Of a stretch of 64,000 nt of DNA, positions 27,345 to 35,960 are shown piece by piece. Below the pieces are notes generated by a model. The model ran no database searches and had not been told where the DNA came from. It saw nothing but the letters and a program-made list of their open reading frames with translations. Origin of the DNA: Fischerella sp. PCC 9431 (GTDB lineage Bacteria; Cyanobacteriota; Cyanobacteriia; Cyanobacteriales; Nostocaceae); assembly GCF_000447295.1 (NCBI RefSeq), contig NZ_KE650771.1:6127622-6191621 (forward strand). The letters run 5' to 3'. A program made the position numbers and the translations under genes. Every line of letters begins with the position of its first letter. Position 1 is the stretch's first letter.

Positions 27345-27512
27345 GACAATGTATCAGTTATCAGTTATCAGTTATCAGTTACCAGTTATCAAATCAACAT
27401 GGTATACAGTTAACTAATTCAGATCCGATCCCCAATCTCCGATCCCCAATCTCCAATCCCCAATCCCCAATCCCCAATCCCCGATCCCCGATCCCCAATC
27501 CCCGATCCCCTC
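27345..27512. repeat. Low-complexity tandem repeats (cagttat and ccccaatc/ccccgatc)
   Basis: Copies of cagttat at about 27355-27390 are followed by about ten 7-base units of ccccaatc/ccccgatc type (27425-27510), the same motifs seen near 563 and 1461. Confidence 0.85.
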
Positions 27513-27514
27513 TT

Positions 27515-27910
27515 TCAAGATAAAAACTCGTACAAACCAATCAAAGTTCTATCTGGATCGCGTAAATAAGCTGTTTTGATGCCATAGTAAGGATTATTCA
27601 TCGGTGGTGCGGCAAACTCTACACCTTTGTGTCTTAATTGCTCATATTCTTCTTCTAAATCATGGACTGTAAAAATTAATGCTACGGTGTCCTGACATTC
27701 GGCTTGGGGTGGTTTGTCTGCATTGTGGATCAGTTGCGCCATTTCTAGGCGTCGAAACAGCGATAACCGCATATCTCCGGCTTTAAATTCAGCGTATCCT
27801 TCTGTTTCATTTTCTACAACAACTTCAAATCCCAACAAATCTTTGTAGAACACAAAGCAAGCTTTCCAATCATTTACCAATAGTCTTGTGTATGCTGCGC
27901 CGATTTTCAT
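27515..27910 (-). CDS. VOC family protein (glyoxalase/bleomycin-resistance-like)
   Basis: 131 residues, ATG start. The two-module beta-alpha-beta3 fold is suggested by [27 protein letters not shown] at the start, [15 protein letters not shown] in the middle, [28 protein letters not shown] and the closing [16 protein letters not shown]. Metal ligands are not clear: the first strand has no obvious His, while Glu in the final strand (LYEFL) is present. Family members include glyoxalases, dioxygenases and drug-binding proteins; this one cannot be assigned. It lies alone between repeat tracts. Confidence 0.85.
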   Translation of the reverse strand: MKIGAAYTRLLVNDWKACFVFYKDLLGFEVVVENETEGYAEFKAGDMRLSLFRRLEMAQLIHNADKPPQAECQDTVALIFTVHDLEEEYEQLRHKGVEFAAPPMNNPYYGIKTAYLRDPDRTLIGLYEFLS

Positions 27911-28060
27911 GATTTGACCTCCCCTGCAATTTTCTCTTATACCAATTCTCTAAAATTCTGCTACATATTCATCCCCGCATCAGATGATAGATTTTGGAAA
28001 ATTGGAATAAATCATCGTACGATTATTGACAATCGCCATACGATGCTCTACTATAGAAAT

Positions 28061-28108
28061 TATAGAGAAAGCGCTCCCGGCGTGAAGAACTGAAAGCGCT
28101 TCTCTATA
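28061..28108. repeat. Imperfect hairpin between divergent genes
   Basis: tatagagaaagcgct and agcgcttctctata pair with a one-base bulge around an 18-base loop. There is no T-run after the stem. It lies upstream of the small ORF at 28161 and could act on its transcript. Confidence 0.6.
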
Positions 28109-28160
28109 CCCAAAACTGGTTTTTACAACTGTCGTTTAGGATATTTACATTGTAGCAACC

Positions 28161-28388
28161 ATGACACAAGTTATTCCTTGTCAGACATTAACAAAAGGTT
28201 GGTTAAATTTAGCTTTCGCTCGCCAAATTCAATTCCGCAAAGCTCATTTCAACATGTCATTACAATTTAGCTGCTTAATTATTTGGAATAATGGCGAGAG
28301 AGAAACTTATTTTGACAAAGATGCTCACGCCATAGCCCGAACAATAGAAAAATTTAACGAACAAACAAATAGTTCTAAGTCAAAATAA
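28161..28388 (+). CDS. Small hypothetical protein
   Basis: 75 residues, ATG start. Not recognised. It is basic in the first half (FARQIQFRKAHF) and has a polar second half (GERETYFDKDAHAIARTIEKFNEQ) that could be a beta-hairpin followed by a helix. A start at the internal Met (MSLQFSCLIIWNNGERE, about residue 32) would give a compact 44-residue protein and is a real alternative. Codon use resembles neighbours, but expression is unproven. Confidence 0.5.
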   Translation: MTQVIPCQTLTKGWLNLAFARQIQFRKAHFNMSLQFSCLIIWNNGERETYFDKDAHAIARTIEKFNEQTNSSKSK

Positions 28389-28525
28389 AGCACTCCGAGG
28401 GGTTATAGATCCCCGACTTCTCAAAGAATTCGGGGATCTGCACACCACGACTCATCAAAATCAACCGCGTAGTGTTGCTATTCGCTTGGTGCAAGAAATC
28501 AATACGGTTCAATTAAGAGGAAAAG

Positions 28526-28603
28526 TAGGTTGGGTTTCGCTATCGCTTAACCCAACAAAGTCTTAAGAATGTTGGGTTTCGTTCCTCAACCCAACCTACA
28601 TCA
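28526..28603. repeat. Nested inverted repeat (taggttgggtt / aacccaaccta)
   Basis: taggttgggtt (28528-28538) and aacccaaccta pair across about 50 bases, and each half contains its own small hairpin (gttgggttt...aacccaac). This is a common form of cyanobacterial dispersed repeat. Confidence 0.65.
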
Positions 28604-28636
28604 GATTTAATTTTTAGCTTTCATTGAACCGTATTG

Positions 28637-28773
28637 ATCGAGAAATTAGATTTGTATCCGCTTTTGAATTGGTCGAGAAATCAGATTTACATCAGTTGTT
28701 AAATTGATCGATAAATCAAATTTGTATCAGCTTTTGAATCGGTCGAGAAATCAGATTTGCATCGGCTTTTGAA
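28637..28773. repeat. Imperfect 35-37 bp tandem repeat, about four copies
   Basis: Units beginning gatcgagaaatcagatttg or ggtcgagaaatcagattt and ending cagcttttgaat are repeated about four times with 10-20% divergence. They abut the cruciform element at 28774. Confidence 0.75.
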
Positions 28774-28892
28774 TCCGCCAAGAAATAAATTTCTTGGCTA
28801 ATAGCTGAAGTCCACTTAAGTGGACTAAAACGCTTGTTCAGTCGTCTTGAGACGACTTTTGCTATTAGCCTCAGAATAAATTCTGAGGCGGA
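28774..28892. repeat. Cruciform multi-hairpin element, complete copy
   Basis: Outer stem tccgcc (28774-28779) with ggcgga (28887-28892); side hairpins ccaagaaa/tttcttgg and cctcagaa/ttctgagg; central ctaatagc/gctattag stem enclosing gtccact/agtggac and agtcgtct/agacgact. Same plan as 14212-14328 and 17240-17365. Confidence 0.85.
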
Positions 28893-29033
28893 TGTTGGGA
28901 ATGGTGCAAATATTTTTGTGCATGAGTCTTTTATCCTCGTCGTCGAGTATCTGAAGTGCGTTGACGCATTCAAAGGACTATATTTGATATCATGGCGGTG
29001 CGTTAGCCTGCGGCATAACACACCCTATTCTCT

Positions 29034-29275
29034 TTGATCCTCATTAACGAGTCTTTTTTCTTCATTAATGAGTCTTTTAGCCTCATTAAAGAGTCTTTTA
29101 TCCTCATTAACGAGTCTTTTATCCTCATTAAAGAGTCTTTGATACTCATTAATGAGTCTTTTATCCTCATTAAAGAGTCTTTTAGCCTCATTAACGAGTC
29201 TTTTAGCCTCATTAATGAGTCTTTTATCCTCATTAAAGAGTCTTTTAGCCTCATTAACGAGTCTTTTAGCCTCAT
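29034..29275. repeat. 21-bp tandem minisatellite, about eleven to twelve copies
   Basis: The unit is attaatgagtcttttagcctc with variation at fixed positions (taa/taac/taaa; tagcc/tatcc). On the minus strand the frame is open from an ATG at 29299 for 98 codons, giving heptads of the form MRLKDSL. A heptad of this composition would form an amphipathic coiled coil if translated. Confidence 0.95.
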
Positions 29276-29407
29276 TTGAGACAAAATTTTAAGGAACAAA
29301 AGCCTATATTTTCAGGTTTGTTGGGTTTTGCAAGGCTTCAACCCAACTTTAACTTATGATTACCGTTGAATTACGGTGTACAAACAAATTTTATCGCGTA
29401 ATATTTA

Positions 29408-29460
29408 TCCCGCCTCGGAATGAATTCCGAGTCTCATAGCGCAAGTCCTCTAAAGAGGAC
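29408..29460. repeat. Partial cruciform element (left half)
   Basis: tcccgcctcggaatgaattc with its side hairpin ctcggaat/attccgag, followed by catagcgcaagtcctctaaa and its hairpin; the right half with gctattag and the closing outer arm is missing. Confidence 0.7.
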
Positions 29461-29651
29461 TAAATGAGAAATCCAATTTTAGCAAGTGGGATGGGTAATA
29501 CCAATGTGAAAAATTCTTTTGTAGAGACGCGATAAATCGCGTCTCATATTCTAATGGTCGCGTCTCATATTCTGAATGTGTCGCAAATATTTTTTGAATT
29601 GGTATCAGGGGAAAGGGAAAAGGAAAATCATAGGATGATTTGTGGGTGTTC

Positions 29652-29684
29652 AGATCCCCGACTTCTCTAAGAAGTCGGGGATCT
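29652..29684. repeat. Perfect 14-bp hairpin (gatccccgacttc)
   Basis: agatccccgacttc and gaagtcggggatct flank a 5-base loop. A diverged copy lies at about 28408-28440. This is a frequent dispersed palindrome in such genomes. Confidence 0.8.
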
Positions 29685-29809
29685 ATCAATTAGACGAATT
29701 TTTCAGATAATTCGGGAATGTTGAGCAATTCTACTGAAATTATCATAATAAAACTATGTCAATACGCGCCTCTGCCCATGAATGAACTGCGCTCGAAAGG
29801 GAAAGAAAC

Positions 29810-32536
29810 ATGCAGCGAATAGGAAATTGGTTGAGAAACATTGCAAATTTAGTTAAGCAAGGGCTGAATTTGACAAACACAACTTCCGAATCTGCTTCTG
29901 ATCTTTCACAAGCAGAGAAAGAGGAGATACTAAAAGCTTATCTATCATTTTTAGGAGAACTACTACAAGCAACATATGAAAGCTGGGGTGATGCACAGGT
30001 AGTTTTTCCCTTACTCGCAGCAAACACGGATAAACTCAATATTATTTTTGCTGAATTACTCCGCAACTGGGCAACAAATTTTTTAGCAGAAGCGAAACCA
30101 GATGAGGCGCAAACCCTAGCCGCAGTTCTTGTTCTTTTGAGCAATAGAATTAGTGAATTCCCCTTGGGTGACAAAGCCAGCAATATGGAAATTGCTATCA
30201 CTGGCTATGAAACAGCATTGACTGTATATACCCGTGAAGCTTTTCCCCAAGATTGGGCGATGACGCAAAATAATGTGGGACTTGCTTACGGTGACAGAAT
30301 ACTAGGAGAGCGAGCCGATAATATTGAAAGTGCGATCGCAGCTTATGAGAGTGCTTTAGAAGTAAGAACCCGTGAAGCTTTTCCCCAAGATTGGGCGATG
30401 ACGCAAAATAATCTGGGGAATGCTTACAGTGACAGAATACTAGGAGAGCGAGCCAATAATCTTGAAAGTGCGATCGCAGCTTATGAGAATGCTTTAGAAG
30501 TAAGAACCCGTGAAGCTTTGCCCCAAGATTGGGCGATGACGCAAAATAATCTGGGGAATGCTTACGGTGACAGAATACTAGGAGAGCGAGCCAATAATCT
30601 TGAAAGTGCGATCGCTGCTTATGAGAGTGCTTTAGAAGTAAGAACCCGTGAAGCTTTGCCCCAAGATTGGGCAATGACGCAAAATAATCTGGGGACAGCT
30701 TACTCTGACAGAATACTAGGAGAGCGAGCCAATAATCTTGAAAGTGCGATCGCAGCTTTTGAGAGTGCTTTAGAAGTTTATACCCGTGAAGCTTTTCCCC
30801 AAGATCATGCAAATACTTTATATAATCTGGGTATTCTGTATCAAGCTGAAAATCGGTACAACTTAGCTTACAACACCTTTGAATCAGCCATAGAAACAGT
30901 CGAATCTTTGCGGGGGGAAATTGTTTCTGGTGAGGAAAGCAAACGCAAACAAGCGGAAGAGTGGAATACACTTTATCGCCGTATGGTAGAAGTGTGTTTG
31001 GCATTAAAAGAAGATAGCCAAGCAATTGAATTTATTGAACGCAGCAAAACCCGCAATTTAGTCGAACTTTTATTTAATGATGAGTGCTACCCCAAAGGCG
31101 CAATCCCCGCAGAAGTTAAAAACCAACTGCAAGAGTTACAGCAAAATATTGCAGTCGAGAAGCGATGTTTAGAACAAGCAGAAAAAAATCAAAACCAGCA
31201 AATCAATTACAGCGAGTTACAGCAGTTGCGTCAACAGCGCGAACAACTGATGTCGAGAGTCATCGGTTTTAGCCCCATCCGCTTTAGCGAGATGCAAAAT
31301 TTGTTGGATGGCGAGACAGCAATTATCGAATGGTACATTTTTGGTGATTGTTTTCGCGCTTTCATCATCACTCATGATCAAGACAAGCCAAAAATTTGGC
31401 ATTCTCAAGCTGAAGATTTAGACAATTTGAGAAACTGGACTGTTGATGAATATCTCCAGCTTTACTCCCAAGATAAAGATCAGTGGCGATATTATCTATA
31501 TGATCAGCTAACAGAACTCGCCGAGATTCTACATTTAGATGAAATTCTCACTTTGGTTCCCAGCAAGTGCCAAAAAATCATTTTAGTTCCCCATCGTTAT
31601 TTGCACCTATTACCCCTCCATGCTTTACAGCTTGCTTCCGGGGAATATTTAATAGATAAATATCCTCGTGGTGTGAGTTATGCACCCAGTTGTCAACTCT
31701 TACGGTTTGCGAAAAATAAATCTGCTGCTGGGAGTCATCAAACAGACAATATATTCTCTGATCTGTTCGCGATTCAAAACCCCACAGCAGATTTAGAGTT
31801 CACCGATATCGAAGTTGAGACAATCGCCAAGACATTTTACCCGCGCCAAATTCTCAAACACAGCACAGCGACAAAAGCAGCATTAACCCAACAACCAAAC
31901 GCCGATCATTTCCGCAATGCTTCCTGGTTACATTTTTCCTGTCACGGTTACTTCAATTTCACTTCTCCCTTAAAATCTGCTTTACAGTTAGCCGATACTC
32001 TGATTTCTCCCATTCCAGATCAACTCGAAGCAACTCCCCTGTTAAAAACATCTGACGACACCGCGATTAACTTAGGTGACTCAGAACAAAACCTGACTTT
32101 AGAAAATATATTTAACTTAAGTTTTCCCAACTGTCGTCTAGTGACTCTTTCAGCTTGCGAAAGTGGCTTAATTGACTTTAGAAACACCAGCGATGAATAT
32201 ATCGGTTTACCAAGTGGATTTATCAAAGCTGGTGCAGCCAATATAGTTAGTAGTTTATGGGCAGTTGACGATTTTGCAACAGCAATATTAATGATGAGAT
32301 TTTATGAAAACCTGCAAACTTCAATTTCTGATATCCCCTTAGCTCTCAATCAAGCCCAGAAATGGTTTCGCGAAGTTACTCAAGAGGATTTAATTTTATG
32401 GATTGATCATAAAACAGAGATGGATGCACAACATAAACAGAAAGTTAAAGAGAGATTAGAACAAAATTATTTACCAAAACAATTACCTTTTAAAGAACCG
32501 TGTTTTTGGGCGGCGTTTTGTGCAATTGGAGGATAA
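29810..32536 (+). CDS. TPR-CHAT protein (caspase-like protease domain)
   Basis: 908 residues, ATG start. An N-terminal helical region (1-120) leads into TPR-like units (about 130-345). Four to five of these are 46-residue copies (ALEVRTREALPQDWAMTQNN) almost identical in DNA. A helical linker (about 350-500) precedes a CHAT domain (about 600-908) with catalytic His712 in LHFSCHGYF and Cys783 in TLSACESGL, 71 residues apart as in the family. CHAT enzymes are caspase-like peptidases; TPR-CHAT proteins act in stress, cell death or defence, for example with type III-E CRISPR. It leads an operon: the next gene starts 4 bases after its stop. The near-identical repeats imply recent expansion. Confidence 0.93.
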   Translation: MQRIGNWLRNIANLVKQGLNLTNTTSESASDLSQAEKEEILKAYLSFLGELLQATYESWGDAQVVFPLLAANTDKLNIIFAELLRNWATNFLAEAKPDEAQTLAAVLVLLSNRISEFPLGDKASNMEIAITGYETALTVYTREAFPQDWAMTQNNVGLAYGDRILGERADNIESAIAAYESALEVRTREAFPQDWAMTQNNLGNAYSDRILGERANNLESAIAAYENALEVRTREALPQDWAMTQNNLGNAYGDRILGERANNLESAIAAYESALEVRTREALPQDWAMTQNNLGTAYSDRILGERANNLESAIAAFESALEVYTREAFPQDHANTLYNLGILYQAENRYNLAYNTFESAIETVESLRGEIVSGEESKRKQAEEWNTLYRRMVEVCLALKEDSQAIEFIERSKTRNLVELLFNDECYPKGAIPAEVKNQLQELQQNIAVEKRCLEQAEKNQNQQINYSELQQLRQQREQLMSRVIGFSPIRFSEMQNLLDGETAIIEWYIFGDCFRAFIITHDQDKPKIWHSQAEDLDNLRNWTVDEYLQLYSQDKDQWRYYLYDQLTELAEILHLDEILTLVPSKCQKIILVPHRYLHLLPLHALQLASGEYLIDKYPRGVSYAPSCQLLRFAKNKSAAGSHQTDNIFSDLFAIQNPTADLEFTDIEVETIAKTFYPRQILKHSTATKAALTQQPNADHFRNASWLHFSCHGYFNFTSPLKSALQLADTLISPIPDQLEATPLLKTSDDTAINLGDSEQNLTLENIFNLSFPNCRLVTLSACESGLIDFRNTSDEYIGLPSGFIKAGAANIVSSLWAVDDFATAILMMRFYENLQTSISDIPLALNQAQKWFREVTQEDLILWIDHKTEMDAQHKQKVKERLEQNYLPKQLPFKEPCFWAAFCAIGG

Positions 32537-32539
32537 AAT

Positions 32540-32884
32540 ATGGAACTCGATAAATTAATTCAAGCTTTTACTCAAGTGGTGCAATCACAAGATTATGTTT
32601 TTGATAACGTCGCGATTGAGGATATTTCAGCATTACGCCAAACTCTGGCTGATTTAAATAATCCGACAACAGAATCTTTTGCAGAAGCAGTTCGCTTGTG
32701 GTACATCAATCATGAATCGGTGAGAGATGCAGTATTAATTACAGAACGGGAAATTACGAAAGTCCAAAAAACAAATCCCGCTTCTCAGGAGTATACTTTA
32801 ACGAATCGCTCTCAAGTTTTACAGGAGGAGTTGCAAAAGTTGGAGGAGAAAAAGCGGGGAGAGGAGAAAGATAAATCGAACTAG
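32540..32884 (+). CDS. Small helical protein, CHAT operon partner
   Basis: 114 residues, ATG start three bases after the TPR-CHAT stop, so translational coupling is likely. Not recognised. The sequence is predicted all-helical: LDKLIQAFTQVVQSQDYVFD, ISALRQTLADLNNP, ESFAEAVRLWYINHESVRDAVLI, and a highly charged C-terminus (LQEELQKLEEKKRGEEKDK) that could be a coiled coil. The tight coupling suggests a regulator or binding partner of the protease-like protein. Inference only. Confidence 0.7.
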   Translation: MELDKLIQAFTQVVQSQDYVFDNVAIEDISALRQTLADLNNPTTESFAEAVRLWYINHESVRDAVLITEREITKVQKTNPASQEYTLTNRSQVLQEELQKLEEKKRGEEKDKSN

Positions 32885-32891
32885 CTTGAAA

Positions 32892-32944
32892 GTTTGTAGT
32901 GAGCGCTTTAGCGCTCAAAGAGGACTAAAGTCCTCACTACAAAC
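32892..32944. repeat. Outer stem enclosing two hairpins
   Basis: gtttgtagtgag (32892-32903) pairs with ctcactacaaac (32933-32944); inside are gagcgctttagcgctc and gaggactaaagtcctc. It is a minimal version of the outer-stem-plus-two-hairpins plan, placed inside the CHAT operon between the second and third genes. Confidence 0.8.
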
Positions 32945-32971
32945 TAGTACACAATTTATGCAGAATAATTT

Positions 32972-34138
32972 ATGAAAATATATGCGCCTAATATTCATTT
33001 GTTTGCTTTTCAACTTTATAAAGCCGCAAATCTGGAGGAAATTAATTTAGATGAGCAAAATCAACTTTGGCAAAGTGCAGATGAAATAGTTGATACTATT
33101 CTGCACAAGGATTTACATCTCAGCCAGAATGTCGATGTTAGCAAAGATTCTGATCGCCCACGTGTGGATTTGCTCAAAGAATCAGCTGTCAAAGACGGTG
33201 ATTATTCTCTCGCTTTTGAGAATAATATCTCTGTTGGTCATCAGCAAGATGTGATCATTAAAGGCTTTGCCTATCCGGTACAATTACATGATAGTTATGG
33301 TTTGTGGCTGAATTTGCGCCGTCCTGAAACAGAAGCAGATGGTACACAAACCGCAGATTTAGATATTAGTTTTCTCAGTAAATTAAATCCTAAAAATTGC
33401 CTTACCCTTTCGCCAAATAGACTTTTTATCGGACAAACTTTATTAATTACCGCTTGGTTGACGGGTGCGAAAGATAAGCAATATCTGTATGAAATTGCCG
33501 AATCCTGTTTGCAAGCTGTTTTTGCTGACCCTAAACATCGTCCCTCTTTTCAGCGTCAAGGAGAATTATTTGGTAGTCCAATTTTTGAATATGGATTGTT
33601 TAGCGAGTTAGCTAATTATCAGCATGTCCTGATTTGGCTATTTGTCGATGAACAAGCAGATAATAATTTAAATTCAATTTATTCAGAATTATTAGATTTA
33701 TTTTTCTTTCGTTCCAAGGTTGTCAAAGCGTATCAAGATAGCCGAGAAATATATAATTTATTAGATGAAGCTTACAAAGAGATAGAAACCGAAGTTAATA
33801 ATTTACCAAATCATCAAAATAATTCTTTAACTCAAAAAGATTTAAATCAATTAGCCAAAAAGCTCAAAACTTTACCTCAATTAGCAGCCAGATACACTCG
33901 CTTGCTCCGAAATCTGGAAGATTATCAAAACACAATTGCAATCAATTCCGAAAATTATGATGACCGCTTACAACAAATTTCTAGTAAAACCCAGCAAGCA
34001 GATTTAAGCTTTTTAGAAAGTTTTTATCAAAAGAATTCTGCTTTATTCCAAAAACAAATTAATTTTGATTTGGGTTATTTTAAGCACGGTGCAGGATTGT
34101 TAGAGCAAGTAATTTCCTCAATTCGCGGGATAGTAGAA
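32972..34138 (+). pseudogene. Unknown 473-residue gene, 5' part, split by an IS200/IS605-type element
   Basis: 389 codons before the insertion. Removing 34139-35960 joins GTA GAA to ATT AAG in frame (…IRGIVE-IKIDTPISDVLQQ…) and restores a 473-residue ORF ending at 36215. The family is not recognised. The first 230 residues look globular (HLFAFQLYKAANLEEINLDE, then NCLTLSPNRLFIGQTLLITAW), and the rest is predicted helical or coiled coil (YQDSREIYNLLDEAYKEIET, RYTRLLRNLEDYQNTI). It is the third gene of the CHAT operon. As it stands the frame runs on into the element to a stop at 34234, giving a 420-residue truncated product with an unrelated tail. Confidence 0.8.
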
Positions 34139-34153
34139 TTGACACTCTCACCG

Positions 34154-35416
34154 CTAATTGCTTCGCAATGTAGCGGGAGATTCTTGTTTCTCAGAAACAC
34201 GCTTTTTGGCACAAGTACCAACGAGTCTTACTGATTCTCCACAAGCTTGGATTTCTGCGTGTCCCGCAGTATTTGTTGACGGTTCGGCTTCGCTCACCGT
34301 CAACCCTGAGCGAAGCCGAAGGGTTGACAGTATTCTTATCCCTTCTAAACGCAGGTTATGTGAAGCATTTTCATCTCTGTCATGGGGTGTTTGACAACTT
34401 GGACAAATCCACTCACGGATGCTTAAATTCAGCAAATCATTCTTGTGACCACAACATGAACAAAGCTTTGTACTAGGGAAAAATCTGTCAACTTGAACAA
34501 ATTTACCTCCTTCTCTCTCCAGTTTATAGCTGATAAAATTAAGCAGCATTCCAAAACCCGCATCATGTATTGATTTGGCTAACTTGGTACGCGCTAATCC
34601 TTTAACACAAAGGTTTTCAGCTACTATGACTTGGTTATCATCACATAACTTTCTTGAGAGTTTATGGAGAAAATCTTGTCTTGTGTTTGATATTTTTTCG
34701 TGAACCTTGGCAACTACTTTAACTGCCTTACGCCTATTGTTAGACCCCTTTGTTTTACGAGATAAAGCTTTTTGTCTAATTCTTAGACGTTTGGCGTATT
34801 TTTTAGTAGGTTTAATTGGATCAACTTTGTAGTAGTTTTCACCGTCAAAGACAGTTACTAAACTGTTTAATCCAAGGTCAATTCCTGATATCTTTCCTTG
34901 TTTTGTTGTGGTTAATTCGTCAGTCTCGAACAGTATCGCTGCAAAATACTTATCTGTACTCGTTTTAGAAACAGTTACAGATTTAATTTTGCCATTGACA
35001 CTCTTGGACAGACGTGCCTTAACTAACCCAAGTTTAGGAAGTTTTAAACTACCTCCCTTAATTGAACAGCTTTCAGGAAAGCGAATTGACTGCTTTGAGT
35101 GTTTGCTTTTGAACTTAGGGAATCCAGTACGTTTTGCAAAGAAGTTTTTAAACGCAGATTCTAAATTCTTGAGCGATTGTTGTAGAACGGCAGCAGTTGG
35201 TTCTTGTAGCCATCCATAATCAGACAGTTTCTTCAACTGAGTTAGGTCTTTAGCCATCTGACAGTAAGTCATTCCTTTCCCAGTCTCTTGATATTGAGTA
35301 TTAGTTTTATTGAGGTAGAAATTCCAGACAAAGCGAGAACAACCGAAGCTCTTGGCTAAAGATATTTCTTGCTCTTTGTTTGGATAAATTCTGACCTTCA
35401 ATACATTCAACATCAA
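34154..35416 (-). CDS. tnpB: TnpB RNA-guided nuclease of the IS200/IS605-type element
   Basis: 420 residues, ATG start. TnpB is an RNA-guided DNA nuclease, ancestor of Cas12, that helps keep the element in place. Visible: N-terminal OrfB_IS605 region (LKVRIYPNKEQE…WNFYLN), RuvC residues Asp180 (GIDLGL), Glu267 (VIVAENL) and Asp348 (HDRDENAS), and a zinc finger with Cys319/Cys322 and Cys338/Cys341. All catalytic residues are intact. Residues 364-380 are an in-frame 17-residue insert made by a palindromic repeat, placed after the RuvC-III motif, so activity may be kept. The guide RNA would come from the 3' end of this gene and run out past 34139 into the host gene. Confidence 0.92.
   Translation of the reverse strand: MMLNVLKVRIYPNKEQEISLAKSFGCSRFVWNFYLNKTNTQYQETGKGMTYCQMAKDLTQLKKLSDYGWLQEPTAAVLQQSLKNLESAFKNFFAKRTGFPKFKSKHSKQSIRFPESCSIKGGSLKLPKLGLVKARLSKSVNGKIKSVTVSKTSTDKYFAAILFETDELTTTKQGKISGIDLGLNSLVTVFDGENYYKVDPIKPTKKYAKRLRIRQKALSRKTKGSNNRRKAVKVVAKVHEKISNTRQDFLHKLSRKLCDDNQVIVAENLCVKGLARTKLAKSIHDAGFGMLLNFISYKLEREGGKFVQVDRFFPSTKLCSCCGHKNDLLNLSIREWICPSCQTPHDRDENASHNLRLEGIRILSTLRLRSGLTVSEAEPSTNTAGHAEIQACGESVRLVGTCAKKRVSEKQESPATLRSN
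34277..34327. repeat. 51-bp palindromic repeat inserted in frame into tnpB
   Basis: ggttcggcttcgctc and gagcgaagccgaagg form a palindrome, with gttgac on both sides as a direct repeat. The insert is exactly 17 codons and keeps the tnpB frame. It resembles the dispersed ctgagcgaag-type repeats of cyanobacteria. Confidence 0.75.
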
Positions 35417-35417
35417 T

Positions 35418-35882
35418 ATGACACGCGAGAAACTTAGTGGTAATATACTACTTACCGCTATGTCTTGTCAATATATGTATAATCATGGTTTCAGGTCTGT
35501 TTATAAGCTTAACGCTCATATCGTTTTGGTTGTGAAGTACCGCAGGAAAGCTATCAACACAGAAATGCTAAACAGGCTAAAAGAAATAATCACAGATACT
35601 CTTAAAAAATGGGACTGTGAGTTACTGGAATTTAACGGCGAGGCAGATCATGTACACTTATTAATTGATTACAAGCCCGATAAACCTCTCTCAACATTAA
35701 TTGGGAACATCAAAACAGTGAGCAGTAGGTTAATTCGCAAAGAATTTCCTTGGTTGGCTAAAAAATACTTCTACAACAAACCTTACTTTTGGACTGGTGC
35801 ATATTTTGTAGCTAGCTGTGGAGGTGTCACGGTTGAGCAATTAAGAAATTACGTCGAGAACCAAGAGCAACCAAAACAATGA
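35418..35882 (+). CDS. tnpA: TnpA, Y1 HUH transposase
   Basis: 154 residues from the first ATG; family alignment suggests the ATG at 35460 or 35475 (…YNHGFRSVYKLNAHIVLVVK) is the true start. Y1 transposases cut and join single-stranded DNA at the hairpin ends. The HUH motif is HVHLL (about residues 82-86 of the long form) and the catalytic Tyr is in LRNYVENQ near the C-terminus. FNGEADHVHLLIDYKPDKPLS and YFWTGAYFVASCGGVT are family hallmarks. All needed residues are present, so the element could still move. Confidence 0.93.
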   Translation: MTREKLSGNILLTAMSCQYMYNHGFRSVYKLNAHIVLVVKYRRKAINTEMLNRLKEIITDTLKKWDCELLEFNGEADHVHLLIDYKPDKPLSTLIGNIKTVSSRLIRKEFPWLAKKYFYNKPYFWTGAYFVASCGGVTVEQLRNYVENQEQPKQ

Positions 35883-35960
35883 TTCGCTGCGCTCAGTTTT
35901 ACATTGGTCGCAATTCATCTCCCGTTAAGTCTGCAACTGTAACGGGAGTCCTCTTGCTCC

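Larger units (their letters stand above)
34139..35960. mobile_element. IS200/IS605-type insertion sequence (IS605 layout)
   Basis: 1822 bases. Read on the tnpB (minus) strand, the left end is at 35960 and the right end at 34139, finishing GTGTCAA. Both ends hold subterminal imperfect palindromes: tcccgtta/taacggga at 35920-35947 and ccgcta/tagcgg with an inner attgc/gcaat at 34151-34176. There is no target duplication, as expected for single-strand HUH transposition. The boundaries are fixed by the perfect restoration of the interrupted ORF. tnpA and tnpB diverge from a one-base gap. The target bases left of the element on the tnpB strand read CTTAAT. Confidence 0.9.

Noticed and set aside
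30198-31025. 275-codon minus-strand ORF opposite the TPR region
   Set aside because: It is the antisense shadow of the repeated TPR units; its own repeats arise from the same DNA period, and it lacks any family signs.
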